Below are positions 23,066 through 31,303 of a DNA stretch of 36,697 bases, piece by piece. The notes under the pieces were generated by a model that saw only the letters and a list, made by a program, of their open reading frames with translations, was not told the origin of the DNA and ran no database searches. This DNA comes from DATEHQ01 sp035279525. GTDB lineage: Bacteria; Chloroflexota; Dormibacteria; Dormibacterales; Dormibacteraceae. The stretch lies in NCBI GenBank assembly GCA_035279525.1, contig DATEHQ010000046.1, positions 1 through 36,697 of the forward strand, given 5' to 3'. How positions within the stretch are numbered: the first letter of the stretch is position 1; every line of letters begins with the position of its first letter. The translations under genes were made by a program, and so were the position numbers.

Positions 23066-24394
23066 GTGAAGACCTTCCGTCCACGAACGAGCTCGGGTGC
23101 ACTTTCCGTTCTGGCGCTGCTGGTGCTGGCCGCATGTGGAGGCGGCGGCAGCGGACCTTCCGGCTCAGGGCTTGGCTCGGGGGACCTCCTGGTGGGCGTC
23201 ATGGCTCCGTTCACCGGCGCCGACGCGGGCCTCGGGCCCGCCTACTACGCGGCGTGCCTTGCCGCCGCGCCGTCCATCAACAACAACGGAGGCGTGGGCG
23301 GCCGGCAGGTGAAGTGCCAGCAGTTCGACACCCGAGGCGAGCCGGCTGACGCCGTGCCGGCGGCCAACGCGATGATCCAGAGCAACAAGAACCTGATGGC
23401 CGTGATCGGCTGCACATCGGATGAGGCGGCCACCGTCGCACCGATCATCGACCGGGCACACATCCCGATGTTCTGCATGACAGGGCAGACCGAGTTCAAC
23501 AAGACTCCGCTGAAGTACTTCCATCGGCTCGTGCCCGCCGACATCTACGACGCCTACGCAATGGTGGGCAGTGCTCTCTACGGCCCTGGCCACGCCCCCT
23601 ACATGAGGGCGGCCCTCGTGTTCGGCAACGACATCGGCTCCCAGGCATTCGTACAGCCGGCGACCAACGCTTTCACCAAGCTCGGCGGCACGATCGCCAT
23701 CAACCAGCCGATCAACCTTTCGGCCACCTCCTTCCGGACTGAGGTGACGGCCATGCTGGCCACGCACCCTGACGTGATCTTCACCGAGGCGCTCGGGGCG
23801 GCTGGGACGTACCTCGGAGAGGTGAAGCAGCTGAACGGTGGGAAGATGATCCCCTTCATCGGCACATCGGCCACGATCGACCCGACCTGGTTCAAGCAGG
23901 TGAGCGACGCCATCGGGGTCAACGACCTGGTCAGCAACTACGGCGGCGTCGACCTCGGCTACGACTTCTCCGGTCCCGCGTACGACGAGTTCCTCACCAA
24001 CCTCAACGCGGCCGCGTCGCAGTTCGCCGACGCTCCAAAGTACAAGCAGCGCGGATCGACCCTTCACCTGTATGACGGGATCGTCATGACCGCCCTTGCC
24101 ATGTACGCGACCAACAGCGCGGACCCGACGGTCTACAACCCCAAGATAAAAGAGATCGCCAACGGCGTGAGCGGGGCGACCGTGGTGAGCACCTACAAGG
24201 ATGGGATCGCGGCTTTGAAGGCCGGCAAGTCGATCAAGTTCGTGGGCGCAGGCGGGCAGAACCAGTTCGACCAGTACAACAACTCCGTCGCCGGCTACAT
24301 CCTGGTCAAGTACGACACCCAGGGCAACGAGGTCAAGGTGGTCGCCCTCACGCCCGACCAGACTTCCAAGATCGCGACCGCCGGCGGTATCTAG
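23066..24394 (+). CDS. Branched-chain-amino-acid-type ABC substrate-binding lipoprotein
   Basis: 442 residues. The N-terminus is a lipoprotein signal: basic KTFRPR, hydrophobic ALSVLALLVL, lipobox LAAC with C24, then a Gly/Ser linker. The rest is a type I periplasmic-binding fold of the LivJ/K (Peripla_BP_6) group: GVMAPFTGADAGLGPAY, NNNGGVGGRQVKCQQFDT, IGCTSDEAATVAPIIDRAHI, then TSFRTEVTAMLATHPDVIF. The family binds amino acids, short amides, urea or aromatic acids, so the name does not fix the ligand. First gene of livKHMGF-like order, with a 175-nt gap to the permease containing a large hairpin. Confidence 0.95.
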   Translation: MKTFRPRTSSGALSVLALLVLAACGGGGSGPSGSGLGSGDLLVGVMAPFTGADAGLGPAYYAACLAAAPSINNNGGVGGRQVKCQQFDTRGEPADAVPAANAMIQSNKNLMAVIGCTSDEAATVAPIIDRAHIPMFCMTGQTEFNKTPLKYFHRLVPADIYDAYAMVGSALYGPGHAPYMRAALVFGNDIGSQAFVQPATNAFTKLGGTIAINQPINLSATSFRTEVTAMLATHPDVIFTEALGAAGTYLGEVKQLNGGKMIPFIGTSATIDPTWFKQVSDAIGVNDLVSNYGGVDLGYDFSGPAYDEFLTNLNAAASQFADAPKYKQRGSTLHLYDGIVMTALAMYATNSADPTVYNPKIKEIANGVSGATVVSTYKDGIAALKAGKSIKFVGAGGQNQFDQYNNSVAGYILVKYDTQGNEVKVVALTPDQTSKIATAGGI

Positions 24395-24506
24395 AGTCCG
24401 ACCCCAAGACCCAGGCCGGGGGAGCGGAACAGGTGGCGCGGCGAGGAGCGCATCGTCAGATGCGTGACGGCGTCGCGCCGGGGCCCGTGGCGCAGGGTTC
24501 AGCGCC

Positions 24507-24530
24507 GTCAGGCGGCCGGCCGCCCCTGAC
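24507..24530 (+). repeat. Inverted repeat between binding-protein and permease genes
   Basis: The 14-nt perfect palindrome GGCGGCCGGCCGCC (24511-24524) is flanked by outer arms GTCAG and CTGAC, giving an extended hairpin. No T-run follows, so complete termination is not expected. Such elements after a binding-protein gene often protect its mRNA or reduce expression of downstream permeases. Confidence 0.6.
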
Positions 24531-24549
24531 CCGACGACGCGCCGTTCAG

Positions 24550-24562
24550 GCCGCTTCGCGGC
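24550..24562 (+). other. Short hairpin in front of the permease start
   Basis: GCCGC-TTC-GCGGC forms a 5-bp stem with a 3-nt loop that ends 7 nt before the ATG at 24570, occupying the place where a Shine-Dalgarno sequence would be. No good ribosome-binding site is visible there, so permease translation may be weak or controlled by this structure. Confidence 0.45.
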
Positions 24563-24569
24563 GGACCAG

Positions 24570-25460
24570 ATGACGCTGTATGAGGCGGCGTTCGGCTTCG
24601 GCCTGGTGAGCATGTCCGTGATCGCGATCGCCGCGGTCGGGTTCACCATGCAGTTCGGGATCACGAACATGATCAACCTCGCGTACGGCGAGGTGATGAT
24701 CTCGTCCGCCTACGTCGCCTACTACATCAACCGCGCGGGGGTTTCGATCTGGATCGGCATGATCGCGGGCGCGTTGTTCGGCGCGCTCTTCTCCTTCCTG
24801 CTCAACCGGCTGGTCTACTCGCCGTTCCAGCGCAAGGGCACGGCCAACCTCGGCATGGTCATCGTCTCGCTGGCGGTTTCGCTCATGATCGCGAACCTTC
24901 TCCTGCCGATCGTCGGGTACTACAACGATTCGTACCGCCAGAACACTGGAGGACTCATCCGGCTGGGAGGAATCGCCCTCACGCTGAACCAGATCTTCAT
25001 CATCGGCCTCGCCGTCATCGTCATGCTCGCTGTGCACGGCCTCCTGCGCTACACGCGTCTCGGCAAGGCGATGCGGGCCACCGCGGCGAACCCCACCCTG
25101 GCGCGCAACTGCGGCATCCCCACACGGCGCGTGGTCGACGCGGTGTGGCTGATCACCGGCGCGCTGTGCGGGCTCGCCGGTGTGGTCGCCGCGCTCAACG
25201 CCGATTCCTTCGCCATCTCCAGCGGCGCGGGCTTCCTGATCACCGCGCTTGCCGCCGCGGTGCTGGGCGGAGCGGGGCAGCCTTACGGCGCGATGATCGG
25301 CGCAGTGATCATCGGGCTTGTGACCGAACTGAGCGCCGCGACTCCGTTCCTCTCTCCCGAGTACAAGGACGTCGTGGCCTTCGGCATCCTGGTCGTGGTG
25401 ATGGTCCTGCGTCCCCAGGGTCTGCTGGCCAAGCGGGGAGCTCTGGCGGCGGCGGGATGA
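24570..25460 (+). CDS. livH: ABC transporter permease, LivH type
   Basis: 296 residues, about eight membrane helices, matching the LivH branch of the BPD_transp_2 permeases: NMINLAYGEVMISSAYVAYY, RLGKAMRATAANPTLARNCG (the cytoplasmic coupling loop contacting the ATPases), GAGFLITALAAAVLGGAGQP and the end VMVLRPQGLLAKRG. Pairs with LivM to form the membrane channel. Its stop overlaps the LivM start (ATGA). The start ATG 24570 lacks an obvious ribosome-binding site and lies behind a hairpin. Confidence 0.95.
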   Translation: MTLYEAAFGFGLVSMSVIAIAAVGFTMQFGITNMINLAYGEVMISSAYVAYYINRAGVSIWIGMIAGALFGALFSFLLNRLVYSPFQRKGTANLGMVIVSLAVSLMIANLLLPIVGYYNDSYRQNTGGLIRLGGIALTLNQIFIIGLAVIVMLAVHGLLRYTRLGKAMRATAANPTLARNCGIPTRRVVDAVWLITGALCGLAGVVAALNADSFAISSGAGFLITALAAAVLGGAGQPYGAMIGAVIIGLVTELSAATPFLSPEYKDVVAFGILVVVMVLRPQGLLAKRGALAAAG

Positions 25461-26470
25461 ACTACTACACGGCGAACCTGCTGGTCTACGCCGGCGTGGA
25501 CATCATCGCCTGCATAGCCCTCAACCTCCAGTTCGGCGTCTCGGGCATCGTCAACTTCAGCTTCATCGTGTTCCAGTCGGTCGGTGCCTACGCGGCGGCG
25601 ATCCTCTCCATGCCTGCGGACAGCACGTCGGGCTACGACTTTCAGACCTACGTGGGCGGCTACAACCTTCCCTTCCCATTCCCGTGGATCGGGGGCACGC
25701 TCGCCGGCGCGCTGCTGTCGATCCCGGTCGGCCTCGTCGTGCTGCGTAAGCTGCGGACCGACTACCAGGCCATTGCGCTGCTGGTCACCTCGATCATCGC
25801 CAACCTCGTCATCACCAACGCGAGGTCCTTCCTCAACGGGGCCGCCGGCCTCGCCCTCGTGCCGCAGCCGCTGCAAGACCAGGTCGACCCCAACAGCGAC
25901 ACCTATCAGTATCTCTACATCGGTCTGACTCTCGTGTGCGTCGTGCTCGTCTGGGTGATCGCCTCGCGGATCGTCAATTCGCCTTTCGGGCGCACTCTTC
26001 GAGCCATGCGCGACCACGAGCTCGCCGCGACGGCGGTCGGCAAGAACCCGGTCGCCCTGAAGATGACGATCTTCATCGTCGGCGGCGCGATCGCCGGCCT
26101 GTCGGGCGCCATCCTGGTCGGCTTCATCACGCTGTGGGCGCCTTCGGTGTGGCTTTACCCCGAGACGATCATCCTGTTCGCGGCCGTGATCGTCGGCGGC
26201 CGCGGCAACAACCTCGGGGCGATCCTCGGCGCGCTCCTGGTCCCTGTCGGCTTCGAAGAGGTCACTCGATTCATCCCGAACCAGTTCACCCTTGGACCGC
26301 TCAGCGTGACCCCACAGGTGGGGCTCGTGCCGGCCCTGCAGTGGGTCGCGATCGGGCTCTTGATCCTCGGGTTCCTCTGGTTCAGGCCTGAAGGCGTGCG
26401 GCCGGAGAAACGGCGGGTCTTCGAAGGCAGCCCGGATGCCGAGGAGGTCGATCGTGTCCGCTTCGCCTGA
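25457..26470 (+). CDS. livM: ABC transporter permease, LivM type
   Basis: 337 residues from the ATG overlapping the LivH stop. About nine membrane helices; conserved parts are ALNLQFGVSGIVNFSFIVF (helix 2 motif), SPFGRTLRAMRDHELAATAV (coupling loop) and IVGGRGNNLGAILGALLV near the C-terminus, ending in a charged tail. A periplasmic loop of about 40 residues (SMPADSTSGYDFQTYVGGYN) is longer than in many relatives. Second half of the membrane channel. The end overlaps the LivG gene by 17 nt. Confidence 0.95.
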   Translation: MNYYTANLLVYAGVDIIACIALNLQFGVSGIVNFSFIVFQSVGAYAAAILSMPADSTSGYDFQTYVGGYNLPFPFPWIGGTLAGALLSIPVGLVVLRKLRTDYQAIALLVTSIIANLVITNARSFLNGAAGLALVPQPLQDQVDPNSDTYQYLYIGLTLVCVVLVWVIASRIVNSPFGRTLRAMRDHELAATAVGKNPVALKMTIFIVGGAIAGLSGAILVGFITLWAPSVWLYPETIILFAAVIVGGRGNNLGAILGALLVPVGFEEVTRFIPNQFTLGPLSVTPQVGLVPALQWVAIGLLILGFLWFRPEGVRPEKRRVFEGSPDAEEVDRVRFA

Positions 26471-27227
26471 CGGACCCATGCTTTCCGCGCGCGACATCAA
26501 CCGCCACTTCGAGGGCATGCGCGCGGTGGACGGGGTGTCGCTGGACGTTCCGCGTGGACAGATCACGGGCTTGATCGGGCCCAACGGCGCCGGCAAGTCG
26601 ACGTTCATGGCGGTGCTCGCCGGCACGCTGCCGGCGACGAGCGGCACGATCCTTTTCGAGGGCGAGGAGATCACCCGGCTGCCCGCGTACAAGAGGGCGC
26701 GGCGCGGCCTGGTGCGTACGTTCCAATTGCCCTCGGAGTTCGGCCGCCTGACTGTGCTCGAGAACCTCATGGTCGCCGCGCCCGAAAACCGTGGGGACTC
26801 GCTGTGGGGAGCCCTCCTTGGAAAGCGGTACTGGATGGGGGATGAGCTGAGGCTGGTCGACGAGGCGCGCCGCCTGCTCAAGCGTTTCGGCATGTCGGCC
26901 AAGGAGTCGGACTACGCGGCGACCATGAGTGGAGGACAGAAGCGGCTGATCGAGATCATGCGCGCCCTGATGCTGCATCCTCGCTGCCTCCTGCTCGACG
27001 AGCCCATGTCCGGGGTGCACCCACGCGTGGTGGAGGAGATCCACCACTACCTCCAGGCTCTGCGAGCCGATGGGCTCACGATCCTGATGGTCGAGCACGA
27101 GCTGCACCTGGTGGAGAGGCTGTGCGACTCGGTGTTCGTGATGGCGCAGGGCAAGCTGATCGGCAGCGGGACCATGGCCTCGTTGAGGCGGCAGCGCGAG
27201 ATTGTTGACGCTTACCTCGTCGGATGA
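26454..27227 (+). CDS. livG: ABC transporter ATP-binding protein, LivG type
   Basis: 257 residues from GTG 26454, preferred over an ATG 18 nt upstream because GAGGAGG (26441-26447) lies 6 nt before it. Walker A GPNGAGKST at 42-50, Q-loop RTFQLP, signature MSGGQ at about 158, Walker B LLLDEP at about 180, and the LivG-type switch region VEHEL. Hydrolyses ATP to drive import together with the LivF subunit encoded next. The protein ends with VDAYLVG, the typical LivG tail. Confidence 0.96.
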   Translation: MSASPDGPMLSARDINRHFEGMRAVDGVSLDVPRGQITGLIGPNGAGKSTFMAVLAGTLPATSGTILFEGEEITRLPAYKRARRGLVRTFQLPSEFGRLTVLENLMVAAPENRGDSLWGALLGKRYWMGDELRLVDEARRLLKRFGMSAKESDYAATMSGGQKRLIEIMRALMLHPRCLLLDEPMSGVHPRVVEEIHHYLQALRADGLTILMVEHELHLVERLCDSVFVMAQGKLIGSGTMASLRRQREIVDAYLVG

Positions 27228-27237
27228 GGGGTTAGCG

Positions 27238-28002
27238 GTGGAACACCGGCCCGCGCCGAGCCTGCGCGCGGAGCGGGTGACCGCGGGCTACGGAGCCGTA
27301 CCCGTGATCCGCGACGTGTCGATCTCGGTCGGCCCGGGCGAGATCGTGGCCGTGATCGGCCCCAATGGCGCGGGCAAGAGCACCATGCTCAAGAGCCTGG
27401 TCGGGATCCTGCGCGTGACAGCCGGTCACGTGTGGCTCGACGAGGACGACGTGACCAACCGCCCGCCCGAGGAGCTCGCGCGGCGCGGCGTCGGCTACGT
27501 CCCGCAGGTCAACGACATCTTCGAGCCGCTGACGGTGGCGGAGAACCTCGAGATGGGCGGCTACCTGCTGGCGCCCCGACGCATCCCCGCTCGCATCGCG
27601 GAGGTGGGCCTGATCTTCCCCGCGCTGCCGCCGATGCTGAAGCGCCGGGCGGACAAGCTGAGCGGTGGCGAACGAAAGATGCTCGCCATCGCGCGCGTGC
27701 TGATGCTCGACCCGAAGGTGCTGATCCTCGACGAGCCCACCGCCAACCTTTCGCCCAAGCTGGCGGACAGCATCCTGCGCGAGCAGGTGACCAGGCTCGC
27801 CTCGGCGGGGAAGGCTGTGCTCCTGGTCGAGCAGCGGGCGCGCGCCGCGATGCAGGTGTCCGACTGGGTGAGCGTGCTGGTGTCGGGAGCGACGCGGCTC
27901 GAGGGGCCGCCGGACGACTTGCTCCAGCGCAAGGACTTCGAAGAGCTGTTCCTGGGGGCGCGCGCATCCGCCGCGCCTGAGGTTGAGGAGGACGAGAGAT
28001 GA
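27238..28002 (+). CDS. livF: ABC transporter ATP-binding protein, LivF type
   Basis: 254 residues from GTG 27238, with GAGGGG 6 nt upstream; an earlier in-frame start at 27202 lies inside livG and is less likely. Walker A GPNGAGKST at 41-49, VPQVNDIFEPLTVAENL (Q-loop region and LivF hallmark), signature LSGGE at about 140, Walker B LILDEP, and VEQRARAAM replacing the usual VEQNxxxAL switch. The end is acidic (EVEEDER). The stop overlaps the start of the FAH-family gene (ATGA), tying that enzyme to the transporter. Confidence 0.95.
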   Translation: MEHRPAPSLRAERVTAGYGAVPVIRDVSISVGPGEIVAVIGPNGAGKSTMLKSLVGILRVTAGHVWLDEDDVTNRPPEELARRGVGYVPQVNDIFEPLTVAENLEMGGYLLAPRRIPARIAEVGLIFPALPPMLKRRADKLSGGERKMLAIARVLMLDPKVLILDEPTANLSPKLADSILREQVTRLASAGKAVLLVEQRARAAMQVSDWVSVLVSGATRLEGPPDDLLQRKDFEELFLGARASAAPEVEEDER

Positions 28003-28874
28003 GGTTGCTGATGTTCCGCGCGGGCGATGGTCCAAGGCTGGGCGCGCTGAGGCCGGGTCACGACGACGAGGTGGTCGAGCTCACCGAGCCGGGCGGCATG
28101 CTCGAGCTCATCGACGCCGGGGAGGACGGGCTGGCGGCGGTGCGTTCCAGGCTCTCGTCGAGCAAAGCGCGAACACACCGGCTCTCAGACGTCGAGCTGC
28201 TCGCGCCGCTCCCCGCGCCGCGGGGGAACGTCATCGCGATGGGCCGCAACTATCAGAAGCATGCCGAGGAGTCGGCGCGAAAAGAGGGCTACGAGCCGAA
28301 GCCACCCACCATCTTCACCAAGGCGATCACCTCGCTCACCGAGCCTTACGCCGACATCGCAATCGACCCGAACATCAGCGACCAGATCGACTGGGAGGCG
28401 GAGCTCGCCATCGTGATCGGCAAGCGGGGGGCGAACATCAAGCACCAGGAAGCGATGCCGTACGTCTTCGGCTACATGGCCCTGAACGACGTCACGGCTC
28501 GCGACATTCAGAACGGTTTTGGCGGACAGTACTTCAAGGGCAAGAGCCTCGACCGAACATGCCCCATCGGGCCGTGGATCGTCACCCCCGACGACATCGC
28601 CGACCCGCAGGCGCTCGCCGTGCGGCTGCGGCTCAACGGTGTGCTGAAGCAGGACGGCAACACGCGGGACATGATCTATCCGCTCGACGCCATCATCGAA
28701 TGGTCTTCGATGGGCATGACGCTGCTGCCGGGTTCGATCATCGCGACCGGCACGCCGGAAGGGGTTGGTTTCTACCGAACCCCCACCGAGGTGATCCAGC
28801 CGGGCGACGTGATGGAGACCGACGTGGAGGGGATCGGCATCCTGCGCAACAGGTTCATCTCGGCCGGGGACTAA
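27999..28874 (+). CDS. Fumarylacetoacetate hydrolase (FAH) family protein
   Basis: 291 residues with the ATG overlapping the livF stop. An N-terminal accessory domain (1-70) precedes the FAH catalytic domain: GRNYQKHAEE, the metal ligands E133 and E135 in DWEAELAIVIG, D164 in NDVTARD, FKGKSLD and GTPEGVGF. Family members hydrolyse acylpyruvates, hydrate or isomerise catechol-cleavage products, or decarboxylate oxaloacetate, all with Mg or Mn. Coupling to the importer suggests it acts on a product of the imported acid. It ends convergently with the aquaporin gene, their stops sharing CTAA. Confidence 0.94.
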   Translation: MRLLMFRAGDGPRLGALRPGHDDEVVELTEPGGMLELIDAGEDGLAAVRSRLSSSKARTHRLSDVELLAPLPAPRGNVIAMGRNYQKHAEESARKEGYEPKPPTIFTKAITSLTEPYADIAIDPNISDQIDWEAELAIVIGKRGANIKHQEAMPYVFGYMALNDVTARDIQNGFGGQYFKGKSLDRTCPIGPWIVTPDDIADPQALAVRLRLNGVLKQDGNTRDMIYPLDAIIEWSSMGMTLLPGSIIATGTPEGVGFYRTPTEVIQPGDVMETDVEGIGILRNRFISAGD

Positions 28875-29557
28875 CGCGTCTGCGGCGGAACCCTCTCCGA
28901 TTTTTCAGGAGCCACCGGCGACGCGGGCGCCTGCAGCGCGTGGATGGCGGCGCCGATCGCCCCGCCCGCGAGCGGTCCGACGACGTACAGCCACAGGTAG
29001 CCGAGCGAGGAGTGGTTGGCGATGGCGGCCACCACCGTCGCGCCGAGAGCCACCGCCGGATTGAAGGCGGCGCCCGAGATCGGCCCCACGGCGAATGCGC
29101 CTGCCGCGACCGTGAAGCCGATCGCGAGTCCGTAAAACGAGTTGCCCGCTGTCTCCCTCGTGGCGGCCACGTTGAGCACGACCGTCACCAGGGCGGCCGT
29201 GAAGACGACCTCCGCCGCGAGCGCCGCCGCGAGGGCCACTCCTGCGCCTGGCCTGATGCCCGGCGTGTGCCCGCTGATGAGGTCCGCCAGCCCGAAGGCG
29301 AGCACGCCGCCGATGAGCTGCGCCGCCCAGTACGAGAGCATCGTGCGGGCGTCTATCACCCTCCTCAGGTAGAGCCCCCACGAGACGGCCGGGTTGTAGT
29401 GCGCTCCCGACACGTGACCGCCCATGTACACCATGGCCGCGAGGGCGAGGCCGATCGCCACCGGCGCGAGCGAGCCGGCGCTGGCCGAGAGCGCGATCAC
29501 GCTCATGAAGACAAAGGAGCCGACCAGCTCGGTCAGCAGCTTGGCGCGGAGCAACAT
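28871..29557 (-). CDS. Aquaporin/MIP-family channel lacking the filter Arg
   Basis: 228 residues, six helices and two half-helices. The first pore motif is GAHYNPAVS (NPA at 55-57), the second GAAFNPAVA (NPA at 166-168). In water channels and glycerol facilitators the second NPA is followed by Arg of the selectivity filter; here it is Val. The fold is complete, with EVVFTAALVTVV and AGPLAGG-like elements in place. A channel for water or small neutral solutes is likely, but the altered filter means specificity should not be assumed. Starts 30 nt from the divergent reductase gene. Confidence 0.92.
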   Translation of the reverse strand: MLLRAKLLTELVGSFVFMSVIALSASAGSLAPVAIGLALAAMVYMGGHVSGAHYNPAVSWGLYLRRVIDARTMLSYWAAQLIGGVLAFGLADLISGHTPGIRPGAGVALAAALAAEVVFTAALVTVVLNVAATRETAGNSFYGLAIGFTVAAGAFAVGPISGAAFNPAVALGATVVAAIANHSSLGYLWLYVVGPLAGGAIGAAIHALQAPASPVAPEKSERVPPQTR

Positions 29558-29587
29558 GCCGCGCTACATCGTAGTTAAGGTCACCGC

Positions 29588-30367
29588 ATGGATCGGCGGC
29601 AGCTGGGGCGAACCGGGATCGACGTGCCGGCCGTCGGAATGGGCACATGGCGGACCTTCGACACCGATGACGGTCGCGGCTCGCTGGTCGATGCCGCGCT
29701 TTCGGCCGGGATCGACCTGTTCGATTCCTCGCCGATGTACGGCCGCGCCGAGACTGTGCTCGCAAGCGCGATCGACGGCCGCCGAGACCGGTTCCTCATC
29801 GCGACCAAGATCTGGACCCCCGACGCGGCCGAGGGCCGCGCACAGGCGGACCGCGCCCTGCGCCTCTTCGGTCACGTGGACGTCTACCAGGTGCACAACC
29901 TCGTCAACGTGGAGGCGCAGCTCGCGCTGGTCGAGCGATTGAAAAGCGAGGGCAAGGTTCGAGCCGTCGGCGCTACGCACTACCAGGAGTCGGCCTTTGG
30001 AGACCTGGCGCGGCTGATGTCGAGCGGCCGCCTCGACATGGTACAGATCCCCTACAACCCGCTGCGGCGCGTCGCCGAGCGGGAGCTCCTGCCGCTGGCC
30101 GAGTCGCTCGGTCTCGGAGTCTTCGTGATGAGCCCGCTGCAGGGAGGCATCCTCGAGCGGCGAGTTTCCGCCAATGAGCTCGAGGAGCTGGGCGTCAAGA
30201 CCTGGCCGGAGGCCGTCCTGAAATGGATCGCGAGCGACAGCCGTGTCAGCTCGGTGCTGACCGCGACGCATCGAATCGATCGAGTGGCCGAGAACGCGCG
30301 CGGCGGCTCACCGCCTTTCTTCGACTCGGAGCAGCGCGACCTCGTGGCGCGCATCGCCGCTCGTTAG
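29588..30367 (+). CDS. Aldo/keto reductase
   Basis: 259 residues from ATG 29588. The AKR catalytic tetrad is present: D46 and Y51 in DLFDSSPMYG, K74 in ATKIW, H103 in YQVHN. GRTGIDVPAVGMGTW is the usual first strand. The barrel is somewhat short (typical 280-330) because some loops are trimmed. An NADP-dependent carbonyl reduction is likely. It lies 9 nt before the DapA-family gene in a co-directional run with the pseudouridine salvage genes, so it may act on a sugar-derived aldehyde there; the substrate is unknown. Confidence 0.92.
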   Translation: MDRRQLGRTGIDVPAVGMGTWRTFDTDDGRGSLVDAALSAGIDLFDSSPMYGRAETVLASAIDGRRDRFLIATKIWTPDAAEGRAQADRALRLFGHVDVYQVHNLVNVEAQLALVERLKSEGKVRAVGATHYQESAFGDLARLMSSGRLDMVQIPYNPLRRVAERELLPLAESLGLGVFVMSPLQGGILERRVSANELEELGVKTWPEAVLKWIASDSRVSSVLTATHRIDRVAENARGGSPPFFDSEQRDLVARIAAR

Positions 30368-30376
30368 GCTTTTGAC

Positions 30377-31303
30377 GTGCACCAGCCGCAGCAGCTGAAG
30401 GGCGTCATGCCGGCCCTCGTCTCGCCCATGACACAGCAAGGGACGGCGGACGAGGCTGCGGTGGCCCGGCTCGTCGAGCGGATGCTGGGCTGCGGAGTGC
30501 ACGGTTTGCTCGCGCTCGGGTCCACCGGCGAGACGGCCTCCCTGGACGAGACAGCGCGCCGCAAGATCCTGGCCGCGGTCGTCACCGCGGCGGCGGGCCG
30601 CGTCCCTGTTCTTTGCGGCGTCGCCCAGAGCCACCTGCATGCGGCGCGGGCGGAGGTGGAGGCTGCAGCCGGTCTCGGGGCGGACGCGGCGCTGGTCGCC
30701 CCGCCCTTTTACTACCTGATGGACCAGGCGACTCTGCTCGCGTTCTACCGCGAGCTCGCGGACGACAGCCCTCTGCCCATCCTTCTCTACAACATTCCGC
30801 AGTTCACCAAGGTGGTCGCCGAGCCCGCGAGCGTCGCCACGCTCGCCCGCGAAGGCGCGATCGTGGGGATCAAGGACTCGAGCCGCGACTTCGAATACTT
30901 CGAGGCCATCTGCATCGCCACACGTGATCACCCATCGTTCCGGATCTTCACCGGCAGCGACACGATGCTGCTCCCTTCGATGGTGATGGGCGGCGCGGGC
31001 ACCATCTGCGGCGCGGCCAACGTGGCGGCGGAGTGGGTGGTCCGGATCTATGACGAATTCACGCGGGGCGACCTCGGCGCTGCGCGCGCAAGCCAGGACG
31101 CGCTGTACGAGCTGGTGCTCGCCGTGCGGGGCGGGTTCTTCCCGGCCGCGATCAAGGCAGCGCTGCACATGCAGGGGATCTGCGACCCGTGGCTGGCACC
31201 TCCGGTGCAGCGGCTCGACGAACGCTCCGAGGCCCGGCTGCGCGAGCGCCTCGAGAGTTGGGGCCTCCTCAGCGCGGCTCGGAACCAGCGCCGTCCAGCT
31301 TGA
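30377..31303 (+). CDS. DapA/NAL-family lyase or dihydrodipicolinate synthase-like aldolase
   Basis: 308 residues from GTG 30377. A (beta/alpha)8 class I aldolase: GSTGETASL with T50 in the pyruvate-binding loop, Y138 in LLYNIPQ and the Schiff-base Lys K166 in GIKDSS. The family includes dihydrodipicolinate synthase, N-acetylneuraminate lyase and 2-keto-3-deoxygluconate aldolase; these motifs do not separate them. The operon position with an aldo/keto reductase and a pseudouridine kinase argues against the housekeeping lysine pathway and for a sugar-acid aldolase. The stop overlaps the kinase start (TTGA). Confidence 0.93.
   Translation: MHQPQQLKGVMPALVSPMTQQGTADEAAVARLVERMLGCGVHGLLALGSTGETASLDETARRKILAAVVTAAAGRVPVLCGVAQSHLHAARAEVEAAAGLGADAALVAPPFYYLMDQATLLAFYRELADDSPLPILLYNIPQFTKVVAEPASVATLAREGAIVGIKDSSRDFEYFEAICIATRDHPSFRIFTGSDTMLLPSMVMGGAGTICGAANVAAEWVVRIYDEFTRGDLGAARASQDALYELVLAVRGGFFPAAIKAALHMQGICDPWLAPPVQRLDERSEARLRERLESWGLLSAARNQRRPA

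Noticed and set aside
23165..24676. A 503-codon minus-strand open frame opposite the binding-protein gene
   Set aside because: No domain visible; the plus strand carries a lipoprotein signal and a full binding-protein fold.
25283..26902. A 539-codon open frame on the minus strand opposite livH, livM and livG
   Set aside because: It is rich in Arg, Asp, Glu and Gly with no recognisable motif and lies wholly antisense to three clear transporter genes. High GC content removes stops from such frames.
30377..31303. Housekeeping dapA of lysine synthesis
   Set aside because: The family motifs do not distinguish it, and the neighbours are nucleoside and sugar enzymes rather than lysine-pathway genes, so the specific name was not used.
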